The notes below the pieces were generated by a model. The model was not told where the DNA came from. It made no database searches and saw nothing but the letters and a program-made list of their open reading frames with translations. Shown piece by piece: positions 41,604 to 50,740 of a stretch of DNA of 64,000 nt. The stretch is from Streptomyces antimicrobicus (GTDB lineage: Bacteria; Actinomycetota; Actinomycetes; Streptomycetales; Streptomycetaceae). The stretch lies in NCBI RefSeq assembly GCF_020532625.1, contig NZ_JAJAUY010000015.1:1-64000 (forward strand). Direction: 5' to 3'. The position numbers were made by a program, and so were the translations under genes. The first letter of the stretch is position 1, and each line of letters opens with the position of its first letter.

Positions 41604-42320
41604 GTGCGCGCCCCTCGCCCCGACGCCCCGCACGTCGCCCTCGCCGTGCTGACCATGCACTGGCGGCAGCAGACGCTCGTGCACTGGCCCTGTCCGCCCG
41701 AGGCGGTCCAGGCCCTGCTGCCGCCCGGACTGCGCGTCGACGTCTTCGACGGGGCCGCGTGGGTCAGCCTGACCCCCTTCGTGATGCGGTCGGTCAGAGC
41801 GCTGCGGGTGCCCCTGCCGCCCCCCACCTTCGCGGAGACGAACCTGCGGACCTACGCCCGCCTGCCCGACGGCCGCCGCGGGCTGTGGTTCTTCTCGCTC
41901 GACGTCTCCCAGCCGCTGATGCTCGCGGCCCGCGCCATCGCGGTCCCGTACCACCTGGCCGCCCTGACGGTGCGCACGCGGGGGCCCGACGTCTGCTACG
42001 CCGGGCGGCGCCGCCACGGTGACGCCTCCTACCGGCTGCGCGTCCGCCCGGGCCCGCCCCTGGCGCGACCGGGGCCCCTGGACGACTGGCTCACCCACCG
42101 GTGGGCCGCGTTCTCCCACCGCGCCGGACGCCTGTGGCTGACCCCGGTGGAGCACGAGCCGTGGCGCCTGCGCGGGGGCACGGTCCTCGAACTGAGCCAG
42201 AACCTCACCCGGAGCGCGGGCCTGCCCGACCCCGAGGGCGAGCCGCTGGTGCACACCTCACCCGGGGTCGGGCCGGTGCGCCTGGGGCTGCCGCGGCCGG
42301 TGGCAGGACCGGCCGTTTAG
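41604..42320 (+). CDS. DUF2071 (YqjF-like) family protein
   Basis: 238 residues from the GTG at 41604. Family words: MHWRQQTLVHWPCPPEAVQALLPPGLRVDVFDGAAWVSLTPF near the N-terminus, FAETNLRTYARLPDGRRGLWFFSLD in the middle, and LTHRWAAFSHRAGRL. The fold is acetoacetate-decarboxylase-like, but no function is established. It follows the hemerythrin gene by 28 bases and may be co-transcribed. Confidence 0.85.
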   Translation: MRAPRPDAPHVALAVLTMHWRQQTLVHWPCPPEAVQALLPPGLRVDVFDGAAWVSLTPFVMRSVRALRVPLPPPTFAETNLRTYARLPDGRRGLWFFSLDVSQPLMLAARAIAVPYHLAALTVRTRGPDVCYAGRRRHGDASYRLRVRPGPPLARPGPLDDWLTHRWAAFSHRAGRLWLTPVEHEPWRLRGGTVLELSQNLTRSAGLPDPEGEPLVHTSPGVGPVRLGLPRPVAGPAV

Positions 42321-42458
42321 GGTGTCGGCAGGCCCGGCGCGCGTCCTCCTTCGCGCCGGTCCGCCTCGTGCCGCCCCCCCCGCCGGCACCCGGACCCGGC
42401 CGCCGGTGCCTTCGGCCCGGCGGAGCTGCTGCCGCCGGTGACGTGCATCGGCGTCTTC

Positions 42459-42500
42459 CGGTCGGCACCGGTCGGCACCGGTCGGCACCGGTCGCTCCTG
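42459..42500. repeat. Four tandem copies of a 10-base GTCGGCACCG unit
   Basis: GTCGGCACCG is repeated three times exactly at 42461-42490 and partly on both sides. It lies in the 247-base gap between the converging DUF2071 and STAS genes, where no other gene is seen. Confidence 0.8.
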
Positions 42501-42567
42501 AGCTCGACCCCGTGCTGTACCGCTCCGCGCTCAGACAGGCGTACCGCGGCGCGCGGGTGGCGTGCCG

Positions 42568-42924
42568 TCAGGACGGGGTGCCGGGGGGCGGGGTGATCGG
42601 GAACAGGTGCGCGGTGCCCGTGATCTCCAGCAGCCGCGTGAACTGGCCGCGGGGCGCGGCCAGGCTGAGGCGCTGGCCGGTCGCCTCGGCCCGGGCGCGG
42701 GCGTCCAGGAGCGCGTTGAGGCCGGCGGAGTCGCAGAAGGACAGGTGCTGGAGGTCGACCACCACCTCGCGGCCCGGCCCGTCGGCGGACAGCGCCGCCA
42801 GCAGCACCTCGCGGAAGTCCTGGGAGCGGGTGACGTCCATCTCCCCGTACGGCCGGACCACGGTCGAGACCCCGACGGTCTCGACGTCGATGTCCTCGTG
42901 GTCGTTGCCCAGGTCGTCGGTCAC
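42568..42924 (-). CDS. STAS-domain anti-sigma factor antagonist
   Basis: 118 residues from the GTG at 42924 behind GAGAGGAAA. A single STAS domain: VVRPYGEMDVTRSQDFREVL, VVVDLQHLSFCDSAGLNALLDARARA. The Ser of DSAG is the site phosphorylated by anti-sigma kinases in SpoIIAA/BldG-like proteins. It should bind a serine-kinase anti-sigma factor and free a sigma factor; no such partner is next to it. Confidence 0.9.
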   Translation of the reverse strand: MTDDLGNDHEDIDVETVGVSTVVRPYGEMDVTRSQDFREVLLAALSADGPGREVVVDLQHLSFCDSAGLNALLDARARAEATGQRLSLAAPRGQFTRLLEITGTAHLFPITPPPGTPS

Positions 42925-43081
42925 GCGTTTCCTCTCGCCGGTCCGGTCACACCGTAGGGGCCGCGGCGCCCCGCTGCCAGCGCGGCACGGGGCGAGGCGC
43001 TCCGCAGGCGCTCGGCGGGTGACCCGGCGGGCGCGCCCGCGCGGGCGTACGCCCCCCGTCCGGGTGACTAGGATGAGGCCC

Positions 43082-43351
43082 ATGACTCGTACGGGGGACA
43101 GAACGACGGTGATGGCGACACGGGGTCAACTGCTGGCGTTGGCCTTGTTGCTCGCCGGCGTGGCCGTGTTGGCGAAGTGGCACGAGGGGCCCGCCTTCTG
43201 GGGCGGTGCCGTGCTCGGGATCGCGGGCGTCGGAGGCTACTTCGTCCAGTTCGACACGCCGCGCGGTGCGGCACAGTGGCTCCTCGCCGCGTTCGGCTTC
43301 TGCGTGATGGCCGTCTTCGCCCTCCAGGTGCTGATCGGCCTCCTCTCCTGA
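43082..43351 (+). CDS. Small three-helix membrane protein
   Basis: 89 residues with three hydrophobic segments (LLALALLLAGVAVLA, FWGGAVLGIAGVGGYFV, WLLAAFGFCVMAVFALQVLIGLL). TAGGAT lies 7 bases before the ATG at 43082, a good Streptomyces -10 box, so the mRNA is probably nearly leaderless; a second ATG at 43112 is an alternative. Function unknown. Confidence 0.7.
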   Translation: MTRTGDRTTVMATRGQLLALALLLAGVAVLAKWHEGPAFWGGAVLGIAGVGGYFVQFDTPRGAAQWLLAAFGFCVMAVFALQVLIGLLS

Positions 43352-43410
43352 GGTGACGGCGCGCCGCGCGACGGCCCCCTCGGCCGGTGGGTCGAGGGGG
43401 CCGCGGCACG

Positions 43411-44532
43411 TCAGCCCAGGACCGGCACGTGCTGGGTGATGCAGTGGATTCCGCCGCCGCCCCATGCGAGGGTCCGGCAGGGGATGCCGGTGACCTCGCG
43501 GCCGGGGAAGAGCGTCGCGAACTGCGCGAGGACCGCCGTGTCGTCCGCGGTGACCCCGGCCGTCGGCACGACCACGCTGCCGCTGGTCAGGTAGTAGTTG
43601 GTGTAGCTGAAGGTCTCCACCAGGGCGCCGTTCACCCGGAAGTGCGGCTGCTGGTGCAGTTCCACGATCTGGAAGGGCCTGCCGCACGCGTCCGTGGCCG
43701 CCTGGAGGACCGCCTTGTTGGCGGCCGTGCGGGCGTGGTTCGGGTCGGCCGGGTCCGGCTGGGTGTGCAGCAGGACACGGGCCGGGCCGAGGTAGGCGGC
43801 GACCAGGTCGACGTGGCCGTTGGTGATGGTGTCGTTGTGGAGCCCGTACGGCAGCCAGACCACCTTGCTCGCCCCGTACGCCGCCAGCAGCGCCGCCTCG
43901 ATCTGGGCCCGGGTGAGGTTCGGATTCCGGTTCGGGTCGAGCAGGCACTCCTCGGTGGTGATGAGGGTGCCCTGGCCGTCGGTGAGGACCGCGCCGCCCT
44001 CCAGGACGAGGTCCACGGCCCGGCGGGGCACGGCGAGGTGGTCGCACACGCCGACCGGCAGCAAGTCGTCCTTGTCGAACGGGTACTTGTTGCCCCAGCC
44101 GTTGAAACGGAAGTCCAGGCCGGTGAGTTGGGTGCGCTCCTGGTTCCGGGCGAAGATCGGGCCGGTGTCACGGGCCCAGCAGTCGTTGATCGGGTACTCG
44201 ATCACCGTGACGGCCGGGCCGCACTGCTGCCGGGCCTCCGCCGCCGTGCCCGGTTCGGCGACCATGAGGACCGGCTCGAAGCGGGCGATCGCCTGCGCGA
44301 CGGCGGCGACCTCGGCCTGTACGGACTTCAGCAGGCTGCCCCAGCCGACGTTGCGGTCCCAGGGCCAGGCCATGACGCAGCGGGAGTGCCGCTCCCATTC
44401 GGCCGGGACCACCGGCGGGAGCGTGGCGGCGGCGGCGGGCGCCGCCGCCGCGGTGGTGCCGAGGGCGGCGCCGGCGGCGACGGCGAGCGCACCGGTGCAG
44501 AACGAGCGTCGGGACGTGCGAGGGAGATCCAT
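43411..44532 (-). CDS. Tat-exported agmatine deiminase-family protein
   Basis: 373 residues. The N-terminus SRRSFCTGALAVAAGAALG is a Tat-type signal, so the enzyme is exported. The PAD_porph/agmatine deiminase fold shows INDCWARDTGPIF, NGHVDLVAAYL and the catalytic Cys in GGGGIHCITQH. The family hydrolyses the guanidino group of agmatine or peptidyl-arginine to release ammonia; cytoplasmic agmatine deiminases lack a signal, so this may act on extracellular arginine-like compounds. A permease gene follows upstream on the same strand. Confidence 0.9.
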   Translation of the reverse strand: MDLPRTSRRSFCTGALAVAAGAALGTTAAAAPAAAATLPPVVPAEWERHSRCVMAWPWDRNVGWGSLLKSVQAEVAAVAQAIARFEPVLMVAEPGTAAEARQQCGPAVTVIEYPINDCWARDTGPIFARNQERTQLTGLDFRFNGWGNKYPFDKDDLLPVGVCDHLAVPRRAVDLVLEGGAVLTDGQGTLITTEECLLDPNRNPNLTRAQIEAALLAAYGASKVVWLPYGLHNDTITNGHVDLVAAYLGPARVLLHTQPDPADPNHARTAANKAVLQAATDACGRPFQIVELHQQPHFRVNGALVETFSYTNYYLTSGSVVVPTAGVTADDTAVLAQFATLFPGREVTGIPCRTLAWGGGGIHCITQHVPVLG

Positions 44533-44738
44533 GGAACGGTCCTTGTCCGTGAAGGGGTGGGAAGGGGTTCGGACGGGTTTCAGATCGCTTCGTACGGTCG
44601 GGAGGCGTAGGCGAGGCCGCGGGCCGGCGGGCCGGCGGGCCGGAGGGTCGGCGGACGGCGAGTCGGCGAGTCGGCGAGTCGGCGGGTCGCGGGGCACGGG
44701 ATCTCGGGCTGCCGGGCCGAGGTCGTCGCAGGCGCGTG

Positions 44739-46280
44739 CTACGGCGCCGCGGGCTGCGCCGCCGGGGCCGGGCCCGTCCCGCGCAGCCGGTCGTGCGGCC
44801 GCTTCACCAGGAGGTAGAGGACGCCGGTGCCCAGCACGACCGCGGTGCCGAGCAGCGCGGCCCACACCTGGTACCAGGGCGCCCCGGGCGGCGCGAGGAT
44901 CGCGCGCGGCCAGCACACGTTGACCACCTCGAACGCGGTCCACAGCACCGCCAGCACGTTGAGCACCGTGCCCTTCGCGCCGAGCCTGATGTGCCCCGAG
45001 GGCACCCAGGTACCCCGCAGCCGCGCGATCAGCGCGGCCAGCGACACCAGGAGGAAGGGCAGGTAGGTGGCCGCCGTACCGAAGGCGATCAGCGTGCCGA
45101 TGGCCGTGGCGTCGAGGCCCAGCGCGAGGGCGCTGCCGCTGACGAGGGTCGAGGCGACCAGCCCGCCCAGCGGCGCCTGCCGCCGGTTGACCTTGCGCAC
45201 GTGCCGGGAGAAGGGGAACGCCCCGTCCCGGGACAGCGAGAACAGGCCACGGGCCGAGCCGCCCTGGGAGGCCACCGCACAGGCCAGGAAGCCGATCAGG
45301 ACCACGACCACGAACGGCTTGTCCGACCAGCCGCCGAAGGCGTGGACGACGGCGGTGGTCACCGGGTCCAGGTCCTGGCCCGCGACCACGTCGGCCGGGC
45401 GGGGGTGGGCCAGGGCCACGGCCATGGCGTTGAGGATCACGACCGCGCCCACGCTGAGCAGCGCCCACCACATGGCGCGGGGCACCTGCCGGCCCGCGTC
45501 CTTGGTCTCCTCGGCGGTGGACACGCACGCGTCGAAGCCGATGAAGGCCCAGCCCGCCACCGCGACCGCCGCGAGGAAGCCCAGCGCGGTGGAGCCGCCG
45601 GACAGCGACTCCGCCCCGAGCGTCCGCGTGAACAGCACGAAGTCGTGCTCACGGAAGAACAGCAGCAGCGCGAGGCCGACCCCGACCGAGGCGAGGGCCT
45701 CGGCGGCGATGCCCAGGGAGACGAACCGGCGCAGGATCGTGATCCCGTACGCGTTCACGAGCGCGCCGGCCAGCAGGATGCCGACCGCCACCGCGACGAG
45801 ACCGGCGGGGGTCGGGGTCGCGCCGAAGAGCGCGTACACCCAGGGGGCGGCCAGGTAGGCGACGGTGGTGTTGCCGAACATCACCGCGAACTGCCAGACC
45901 CAGCCGCCCAGCCAGCCGAAGGCCGGGCCGAGCAGCCGGCGGCCCCACTGGTACGGCCCGCCGGCCAGCGGCCACTGCGCGGAGAGCTCGGCGTACACGC
46001 TCACCACCAGGCACTGGCCCGCGAGCACCAGGGGCAGGGCCCACACCCACATCGGGCCCGCGACGGTGGTGCCGACCATCGAGACGGCGTAGAGGGCGAC
46101 GACGGGCGAGACCACGGCGAAGCCCATCGAGATGTTGCCGAGCACGCCGAGGCTGCGGCGCAGCTCCTGGCGGTATCCGAGGGCTTGGAGCCGGGACGCG
46201 TCCGCGTCCTGCGGCCCGTCCGCGGCGCGGCCGACGTCCTCGTCGCGGGCCGCGACGGACTCTCTCATGGCCTCGTTCAT
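44739..46280 (-). CDS. APC-family amino acid/amine permease
   Basis: 513 residues from the ATG at 46280. About 12 membrane segments with the amino acid-GABA permease pattern GFAVVSPVVALYAVSMVG, PLAGGPYQWGRRLLGPAFGWLGGW and FIGFDACVSTAEETKDAGRQVPRAM. It probably imports an amine or amino acid. It shares its strand with the exported deiminase gene (206-base gap made of GTCGGCGA repeats and no gene) and is divergent from a TetR gene, with a palindrome between them. Confidence 0.9.
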   Translation of the reverse strand: MNEAMRESVAARDEDVGRAADGPQDADASRLQALGYRQELRRSLGVLGNISMGFAVVSPVVALYAVSMVGTTVAGPMWVWALPLVLAGQCLVVSVYAELSAQWPLAGGPYQWGRRLLGPAFGWLGGWVWQFAVMFGNTTVAYLAAPWVYALFGATPTPAGLVAVAVGILLAGALVNAYGITILRRFVSLGIAAEALASVGVGLALLLFFREHDFVLFTRTLGAESLSGGSTALGFLAAVAVAGWAFIGFDACVSTAEETKDAGRQVPRAMWWALLSVGAVVILNAMAVALAHPRPADVVAGQDLDPVTTAVVHAFGGWSDKPFVVVVLIGFLACAVASQGGSARGLFSLSRDGAFPFSRHVRKVNRRQAPLGGLVASTLVSGSALALGLDATAIGTLIAFGTAATYLPFLLVSLAALIARLRGTWVPSGHIRLGAKGTVLNVLAVLWTAFEVVNVCWPRAILAPPGAPWYQVWAALLGTAVVLGTGVLYLLVKRPHDRLRGTGPAPAAQPAAP

Positions 46281-46298
46281 AACCACACCATCCAAAAT

Positions 46299-46311
46299 CT
46301 AACCGTGTTAG
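46299..46311. promoter_or_regulatory. TetR-type operator between permease and regulator
   Basis: CTAAC-CGT-GTTAG, a perfect 5-bp inverted repeat, 19 bases upstream of the permease start in an AT-richer patch. It is a likely binding site of the divergent TetR protein. Confidence 0.6.
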
Positions 46312-46405
46312 GTAAACGGGTGGCTGGAATGTAGCGGTAGACCCTGCGGCTTGTGAAGCGTTCCTGACAGGTAATCTGCGAGACCCGAGGACGAAGGAGT
46401 CACGC

Positions 46406-47032
46406 ATGCCCCGGCCGAGCCAGACCCTCCTCAGCCGCGCGATCATCGCCCGCGCGGCGCTGGACCTGCTCGACGAGCAGGGGCTGGAGGCCCTGAAGAT
46501 GCGGACGATCGCCGACCGGCTCGGCGTCAAGGGCGCGTCCCTCTACCACCACGTCAGGTCGAAGGACGACCTGCTCGACGCGGTCGCCGAGCTGATCAAC
46601 GACGAGATCGACCTGGGACCGCTGTCCGACCCCGGCGGCCCGGCCGGGATCGCCGCGTACGCCCACGGCTACCGCGGCGTGTACCTCCGCTACCCGCACA
46701 TGATCCCGCTGGTGGCCCGCCACCGGGTCTCGTCGGTCAAGGCCCTGCGGGGCTACGACGCCCTGCTCGCGGCGCTGGTCCGGGCCGGCAGCACGCCCGC
46801 CGCGGCCGCCGAGGCCGCGGCGGCCATCGACAACCTCGTCCTCGGCTCGGCCCTGGAGACCTTCACCGCCGGCTTCACCCGGCAGCCGGCGGACTACCGC
46901 CCGGACTTCCCGGCCCTGGCCGCCGCGCTCACGGCGGCCGACGAAGCCCCCGGTGCCCTCGCCGGCCTCGACACCCGCGGCTTCGACCTGGGTCTGCGCC
47001 TGATCCTGGCGGGCCTGACCCCGAGCGCGTAG
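46406..47032 (+). CDS. TetR-family regulator of the permease
   Basis: 208 residues behind GAAGGAG. The helix-turn-helix reads ARAALDLLDEQGLEALKMRTIADRLGVKGASLYHHVRSKDDLLDAVAE, followed by a TetR_C-like domain as in tetracycline-repressor relatives (HPMI-like segment YLRYPHMIPLVARH). It is divergent from the APC permease and probably represses it; the inducer may be the transported amine. Confidence 0.88.
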   Translation: MPRPSQTLLSRAIIARAALDLLDEQGLEALKMRTIADRLGVKGASLYHHVRSKDDLLDAVAELINDEIDLGPLSDPGGPAGIAAYAHGYRGVYLRYPHMIPLVARHRVSSVKALRGYDALLAALVRAGSTPAAAAEAAAAIDNLVLGSALETFTAGFTRQPADYRPDFPALAAALTAADEAPGALAGLDTRGFDLGLRLILAGLTPSA

Positions 47033-47054
47033 CGGCCCGCCCCGGCACGGCCGG

Positions 47055-47126
47055 GCGTTCCGGGGTCGGGCGAGGCTCCGGGGTCGGGTGAGGCGTGAGG
47101 CTCCGGGGTCGGGTGAGGCTGCGGGG
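47055..47126. repeat. Tandem CTCCGGGGTCGGGTGAGG-like repeats
   Basis: About four imperfect copies of a 16-18 base unit fill the gap between the converging TetR and lactonase-like genes. No hairpin terminator stands out. Confidence 0.75.
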
Positions 47127-48179
47127 TCAGGTGAGGAGGAGGCAGGCCGCGGCCGGGACCTCCAGTCGGCCCGACCGCCGCAGCCGGCCCGTCAGCGGAT
47201 CGGCGTCGAACCACGTGACGTCGCCGGACCACTCGTTGCACACGTAGAGCCGGCGCCCGGACGGGTCCGCCACCAGGTCCCGGGGCCAACTGCCGCCGCA
47301 CTCCACCGCGTCCACCAGCTGCGGCTTCTCGGCGCCGTCCGCGAGGGAGAGGGTGACCACGAGATCGGCTCCGCGGACGGCGGCCCGGACGAAGCGCCCG
47401 TCCGGGGAGACGACCGGCACCGACGGGTACGGGCGCGCACCCGAGGGCGCGCCCGCCGGCAGGACCGTGACCTCGCCGACCGGCACCAGCTGCCCGCCGA
47501 CCGGGTCCCAGCGGCACACGGTCAGCTGCGGTTCCAGCTCGTGCAGGACGTAGACCACCTCGCCGTCCGGATGGAAGGCCAAGTGGCGGGGCCCGCTCCC
47601 GGCCCGCAGGGCGGTCTCGGCGTGCAGGCGCAACGCGCCGCTGCCCGCGTCGAGGGCGCAGACCCGTACCGAGTCCGTGCCGAGGTCCACGCTGAGCACC
47701 CAGCGGCCCGACGGGTCGGGGAGCACCTGGTGGGCGTGCGGCCCCTGCTGCCGCTCCGGGTCCGGGCCCCCGCCCTCGTGCACGAGGACGCGGGCGGGTC
47801 CGCCGGGGCCGCCGTCGGCGCCGAGCGGCAGACTGCTCACCGTCCCGGAGACGTAGTGCGCGACCAGCAGCCGGTCGCCGGCCACGCTCAGGTGGGTGGG
47901 ACCCTTGCCGCCGGACGGGACGGGCCGGCCGAGGGGCGTCAGCCCCTCCGGTGTCCGCCGGTACGCGGCCACGGCGCCGTCGTCGGTCTCGCTCACCGCG
48001 TACAGCACTCCGGTCCCGGGCGCGAGTGCCAGCCACGACGGGTTCGCCGCACCGTCCTGGACCCCGTCGAGCGGGGTCAGCGCGCCGGTCGCCGGATCGA
48101 CGGCGGCGGTGGTGATCCCGCGTCCGCCTCCCGCGGTGAAGGAACCGATGTACGCCCGTGCGCTGCCGCCCTCGACCAT
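47127..48179 (-). CDS. Beta-propeller lactonase-family protein (YbhE/Pgl type)
   Basis: 350 residues from the ATG at 48179. Repeated beta-propeller blades are seen: RAYIGSFTAGGGRGITTAAVD, PSWLALAPGTGVLYAVSE, GPTHLSVAGDRLLVAHYVSGTV, GPHAHQVLPDPSGRWVLSVDLGTDSV, GPRHLAFHPDGEVVYVLHEL and PRDLVADPSGRRLYVCNEWSGDV. The family includes 6-phosphogluconolactonase, but many actinobacterial members have unproven roles. No signal peptide is present. Confidence 0.88.
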   Translation of the reverse strand: MVEGGSARAYIGSFTAGGGRGITTAAVDPATGALTPLDGVQDGAANPSWLALAPGTGVLYAVSETDDGAVAAYRRTPEGLTPLGRPVPSGGKGPTHLSVAGDRLLVAHYVSGTVSSLPLGADGGPGGPARVLVHEGGGPDPERQQGPHAHQVLPDPSGRWVLSVDLGTDSVRVCALDAGSGALRLHAETALRAGSGPRHLAFHPDGEVVYVLHELEPQLTVCRWDPVGGQLVPVGEVTVLPAGAPSGARPYPSVPVVSPDGRFVRAAVRGADLVVTLSLADGAEKPQLVDAVECGGSWPRDLVADPSGRRLYVCNEWSGDVTWFDADPLTGRLRRSGRLEVPAAACLLLT

Positions 48180-48244
48180 GGGCCGAAGGTAGCACCGGGG
48201 GCCGCCGCACCCGCGCAGGCTCGGCGCCGGCCCCCGCTGCGGTG

Positions 48245-49657
48245 CTACGCCGAGGCGGTCAGGGCCGCGGTGGCGCCCCGCCGGCTGAGCGAGGCGGAGT
48301 AGCGGCGCAGCAGGAGGACGGCGGTGGTGGCCAGTCCGGTGAGCAGGCCGAGCCAGATGCCGAGCAGGTCCAGCCCGACGGCGTAGGCCAGGAGCCACGA
48401 CGCGGGCAGCCCGACCGCCCAGTAGCCGACCACGGTGATGCGGAAGCCGCTGCGGGTGTCGTCGAGGCCCCGCAGCAGTCCGACGCCGATGTTCTGGGCG
48501 CAGTCGAAGAACTGCAGGAACGCGGTGACGACGAGCAGGTGGGTGGCGATCGTCAGCGCCTCGCCGGAGCCCGGGCCCGAGTCGAGGAAGGGGGCCAGGA
48601 CCAGGTGGGGGAGCGCCAGGTACAGGACGCCGACGACGGCCATGACGGCGGCGGCGCAGGCGAGCGCGGTGTTCTTGATGCGCCGGGCGTCCTCGACGCG
48701 GCCCAGGGCCAGCTCGCGGCTGACGTGGATGGACGCGGCGTGGGAGAGCCCGACGGCGACCTGGAAGACGATGTAGACGAGCTGGTTGACGGCCGTGTGC
48801 GCGGCCAGCGCGTCCGGTCCGAAGGAGCCGGCCATCAGCGCGGTGACGGAGAAGAACCCCGCTTCGGATCCGTAGGTCGCGGCGATGGGGACGCCCAGTG
48901 CGACCAGGCGCCTGACGGTCGCGGGGTCGGCCTTGGCGACGTTCAGGGTGAGCAGCGGCGCCAGTTCGCCGTCCCTCTTCGCGCTGAGGTACAGGGCGAG
49001 GAAGGACAGCAGGTGCACCGTCGAGGTGGCGACGCCGATGCCGGTCAGACCGAGGCGCGGCAGGCCCCAGGTGCCGTGCACGAGCACCCAGTTGAGCCCG
49101 GCGTTGACGGCCACGGACGCGAGGGTGATCCGGAGCAGGGCCTGCGGGCGGCGCATGCCGACGGTGAACTGGCGGACGGCCTGGAACCACAGGCAGGGCA
49201 GCAGGCCGGGCGCCAGCGCCAGGAGCATCGACCGGGTGCGGTCGACCACGGCGGCGTCCTGCCCGAGCCAGGTCAGGGCCTGGCCTATGAGGATCATGAG
49301 GACGGCGCCGGCGATGCCGGCGAGCGTGGCCACGGCCAGACTCGCCCGGACGATGGCCCGGACCTCCTCCTGCGCCCCGCCGCTGCGGTGCCCGTCGTCA
49401 CCCCCGCCGGTCCGCTCGGCCCGTGCCGCCGCGGCGGCCACCTGGTTGCCGACGGAGGTGACCAGGCCCACGCCCATGGTGCGGAGCTGGTTGAAGATGA
49501 CGAGGGCCAGGCCGCCCGCGGCCAGCTCCTCGGTGCCGAGGAATCCCATCATCACCGTGTCGGTGGTGGTCAGCGCCACCTGGGCGAGCTGGGTGAGGAC
49601 GAGCGGCACGGCCAGGGCGGCCAGGGCCCGGCTGTCGCGGAGGAGGGTGTTCAGCAT
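48245..49657 (-). CDS. MATE-family exporter of the siderophore locus
   Basis: 470 residues, about 12 membrane segments in two related halves (LVLTQLAQVALTTTDTVMMGFLG and GVPIAATYGSEAGFFSVTALMAGSFG). MATE proteins use ion gradients to export small cationic or chelating compounds. It starts 3 bases after the SbnA-like stop, so it is the last gene of the siderophore operon. In EDDS-type clusters a MATE protein is the product exporter, which fits here. Confidence 0.9.
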   Translation of the reverse strand: MLNTLLRDSRALAALAVPLVLTQLAQVALTTTDTVMMGFLGTEELAAGGLALVIFNQLRTMGVGLVTSVGNQVAAAAARAERTGGGDDGHRSGGAQEEVRAIVRASLAVATLAGIAGAVLMILIGQALTWLGQDAAVVDRTRSMLLALAPGLLPCLWFQAVRQFTVGMRRPQALLRITLASVAVNAGLNWVLVHGTWGLPRLGLTGIGVATSTVHLLSFLALYLSAKRDGELAPLLTLNVAKADPATVRRLVALGVPIAATYGSEAGFFSVTALMAGSFGPDALAAHTAVNQLVYIVFQVAVGLSHAASIHVSRELALGRVEDARRIKNTALACAAAVMAVVGVLYLALPHLVLAPFLDSGPGSGEALTIATHLLVVTAFLQFFDCAQNIGVGLLRGLDDTRSGFRITVVGYWAVGLPASWLLAYAVGLDLLGIWLGLLTGLATTAVLLLRRYSASLSRRGATAALTASA

Positions 49658-49660
49658 GGG

Positions 49661-50689
49661 TCACCGGTTCCTGCGGAGTTTGGTGAGGAGTTCGTCGATC
49701 TCGCGTTCCACCCCACTGTCGAGGAGGCCGCGTTCCCGCATCCACTCGTCGTTGAAGACGGTGTCCATGTATTTCTCGCCGCCGTCGTTGACAAGGGCGA
49801 CGACCGTGGTGCCCGGGGGCAGCGAGGACAGGCGGGTGAGGGCCACGTGGACGACGCCCCCGGCGGAGCCGCCGATGAGCAGGCCGGTACGGGCGACCGC
49901 CCGGCAGGTCGCGAACGCCTCGACGTCGCCGACCTTGACGCCTTCGTCGATCAGGTCGAAGTCGACGAGCGCACCGATCTCGGCGCCCTCGGGGGTGCCG
50001 GTGCCGGACTGGTAGTAGTCGTGCGCCGGGCCGCCGAAGGCGATGGAGCCCTTCGGCTCGACACCGACGACCGTGAACCCCGACATGAGTCTGGCCAGCT
50101 CCCGGCTGGTGCCGCACAGGGCGCCGCCGGTGCCGACGGCGCCGATCAGGACGTCGAGCCGGCCGTCGAGGGCCTCGTGGAGCTCGTGGGCCACCGGGAA
50201 GTAACCGACGCCGTTGGCCGGGTTGTTGTGCTGCTCCGTGAAGACGGTGTTGTCCTGGCCGCGGGCCATCTCCTCGGCGAGTTCCTCGCGGGCGGCGGTG
50301 GCGAGTTCCTCGCTGCCCTCGTCCGCCACGTAGACGAGTTCGGTGCCCAGGGCCTTCATGCCGCGGAGCTTGTCCACGCAGGCGTGGTGGTCCACGACGG
50401 CGGTGAAGGTGTAGCCGCGTTCGGCGGCGATGACGGACAGGCCGAGCCCCGTGTTGCCGGAGGTGGATTCGATGATCCGGCCGCCGGGGCGCAACGCGCC
50501 AGCGGCTTCGGCGGCGTCGACCATGGCGCGCGCCATGCGGATCTTGGCCGTGCCGGTCGGGTTGAACATCTCCAGCTTCAGCAGCAGGCGGCTGCCGGTC
50601 TCGGTGGTGGCGAGTTCCAGCAGCGGCGTGCGGCCGATGAGGTCGGAGACGCGGGAGACCACGGCGGGGCGCTGAAGTGCTCCGGGCAT
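49661..50689 (-). CDS. sbnA: SbnA-like PLP-dependent synthase
   Basis: 342 residues. It is a cysteine-synthase-fold protein: LIGRTPLLELATTETGSRLLLKLEMFNPTG with the PLP lysine in TAKIRMA, STSGNTGLGLSVIAAERGY, and GTGGALCGTSREL. SbnA condenses O-phospho-L-serine with L-glutamate (aspartate in EDDS-like pathways by inference) to an N-(2-amino-2-carboxyethyl) amino acid. It is downstream of SbnB- and decarboxylase-like genes in the iron-box operon, giving it the same pathway role. Confidence 0.9.
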   Translation of the reverse strand: MPGALQRPAVVSRVSDLIGRTPLLELATTETGSRLLLKLEMFNPTGTAKIRMARAMVDAAEAAGALRPGGRIIESTSGNTGLGLSVIAAERGYTFTAVVDHHACVDKLRGMKALGTELVYVADEGSEELATAAREELAEEMARGQDNTVFTEQHNNPANGVGYFPVAHELHEALDGRLDVLIGAVGTGGALCGTSRELARLMSGFTVVGVEPKGSIAFGGPAHDYYQSGTGTPEGAEIGALVDFDLIDEGVKVGDVEAFATCRAVARTGLLIGGSAGGVVHVALTRLSSLPPGTTVVALVNDGGEKYMDTVFNDEWMRERGLLDSGVEREIDELLTKLRRNR

Positions 50690-50740
50690 CGAAAGCTCCT
50701 GTGAGGGGAGGGGGGCGGGGCAGGGCGGGGTGGGCCCGGC

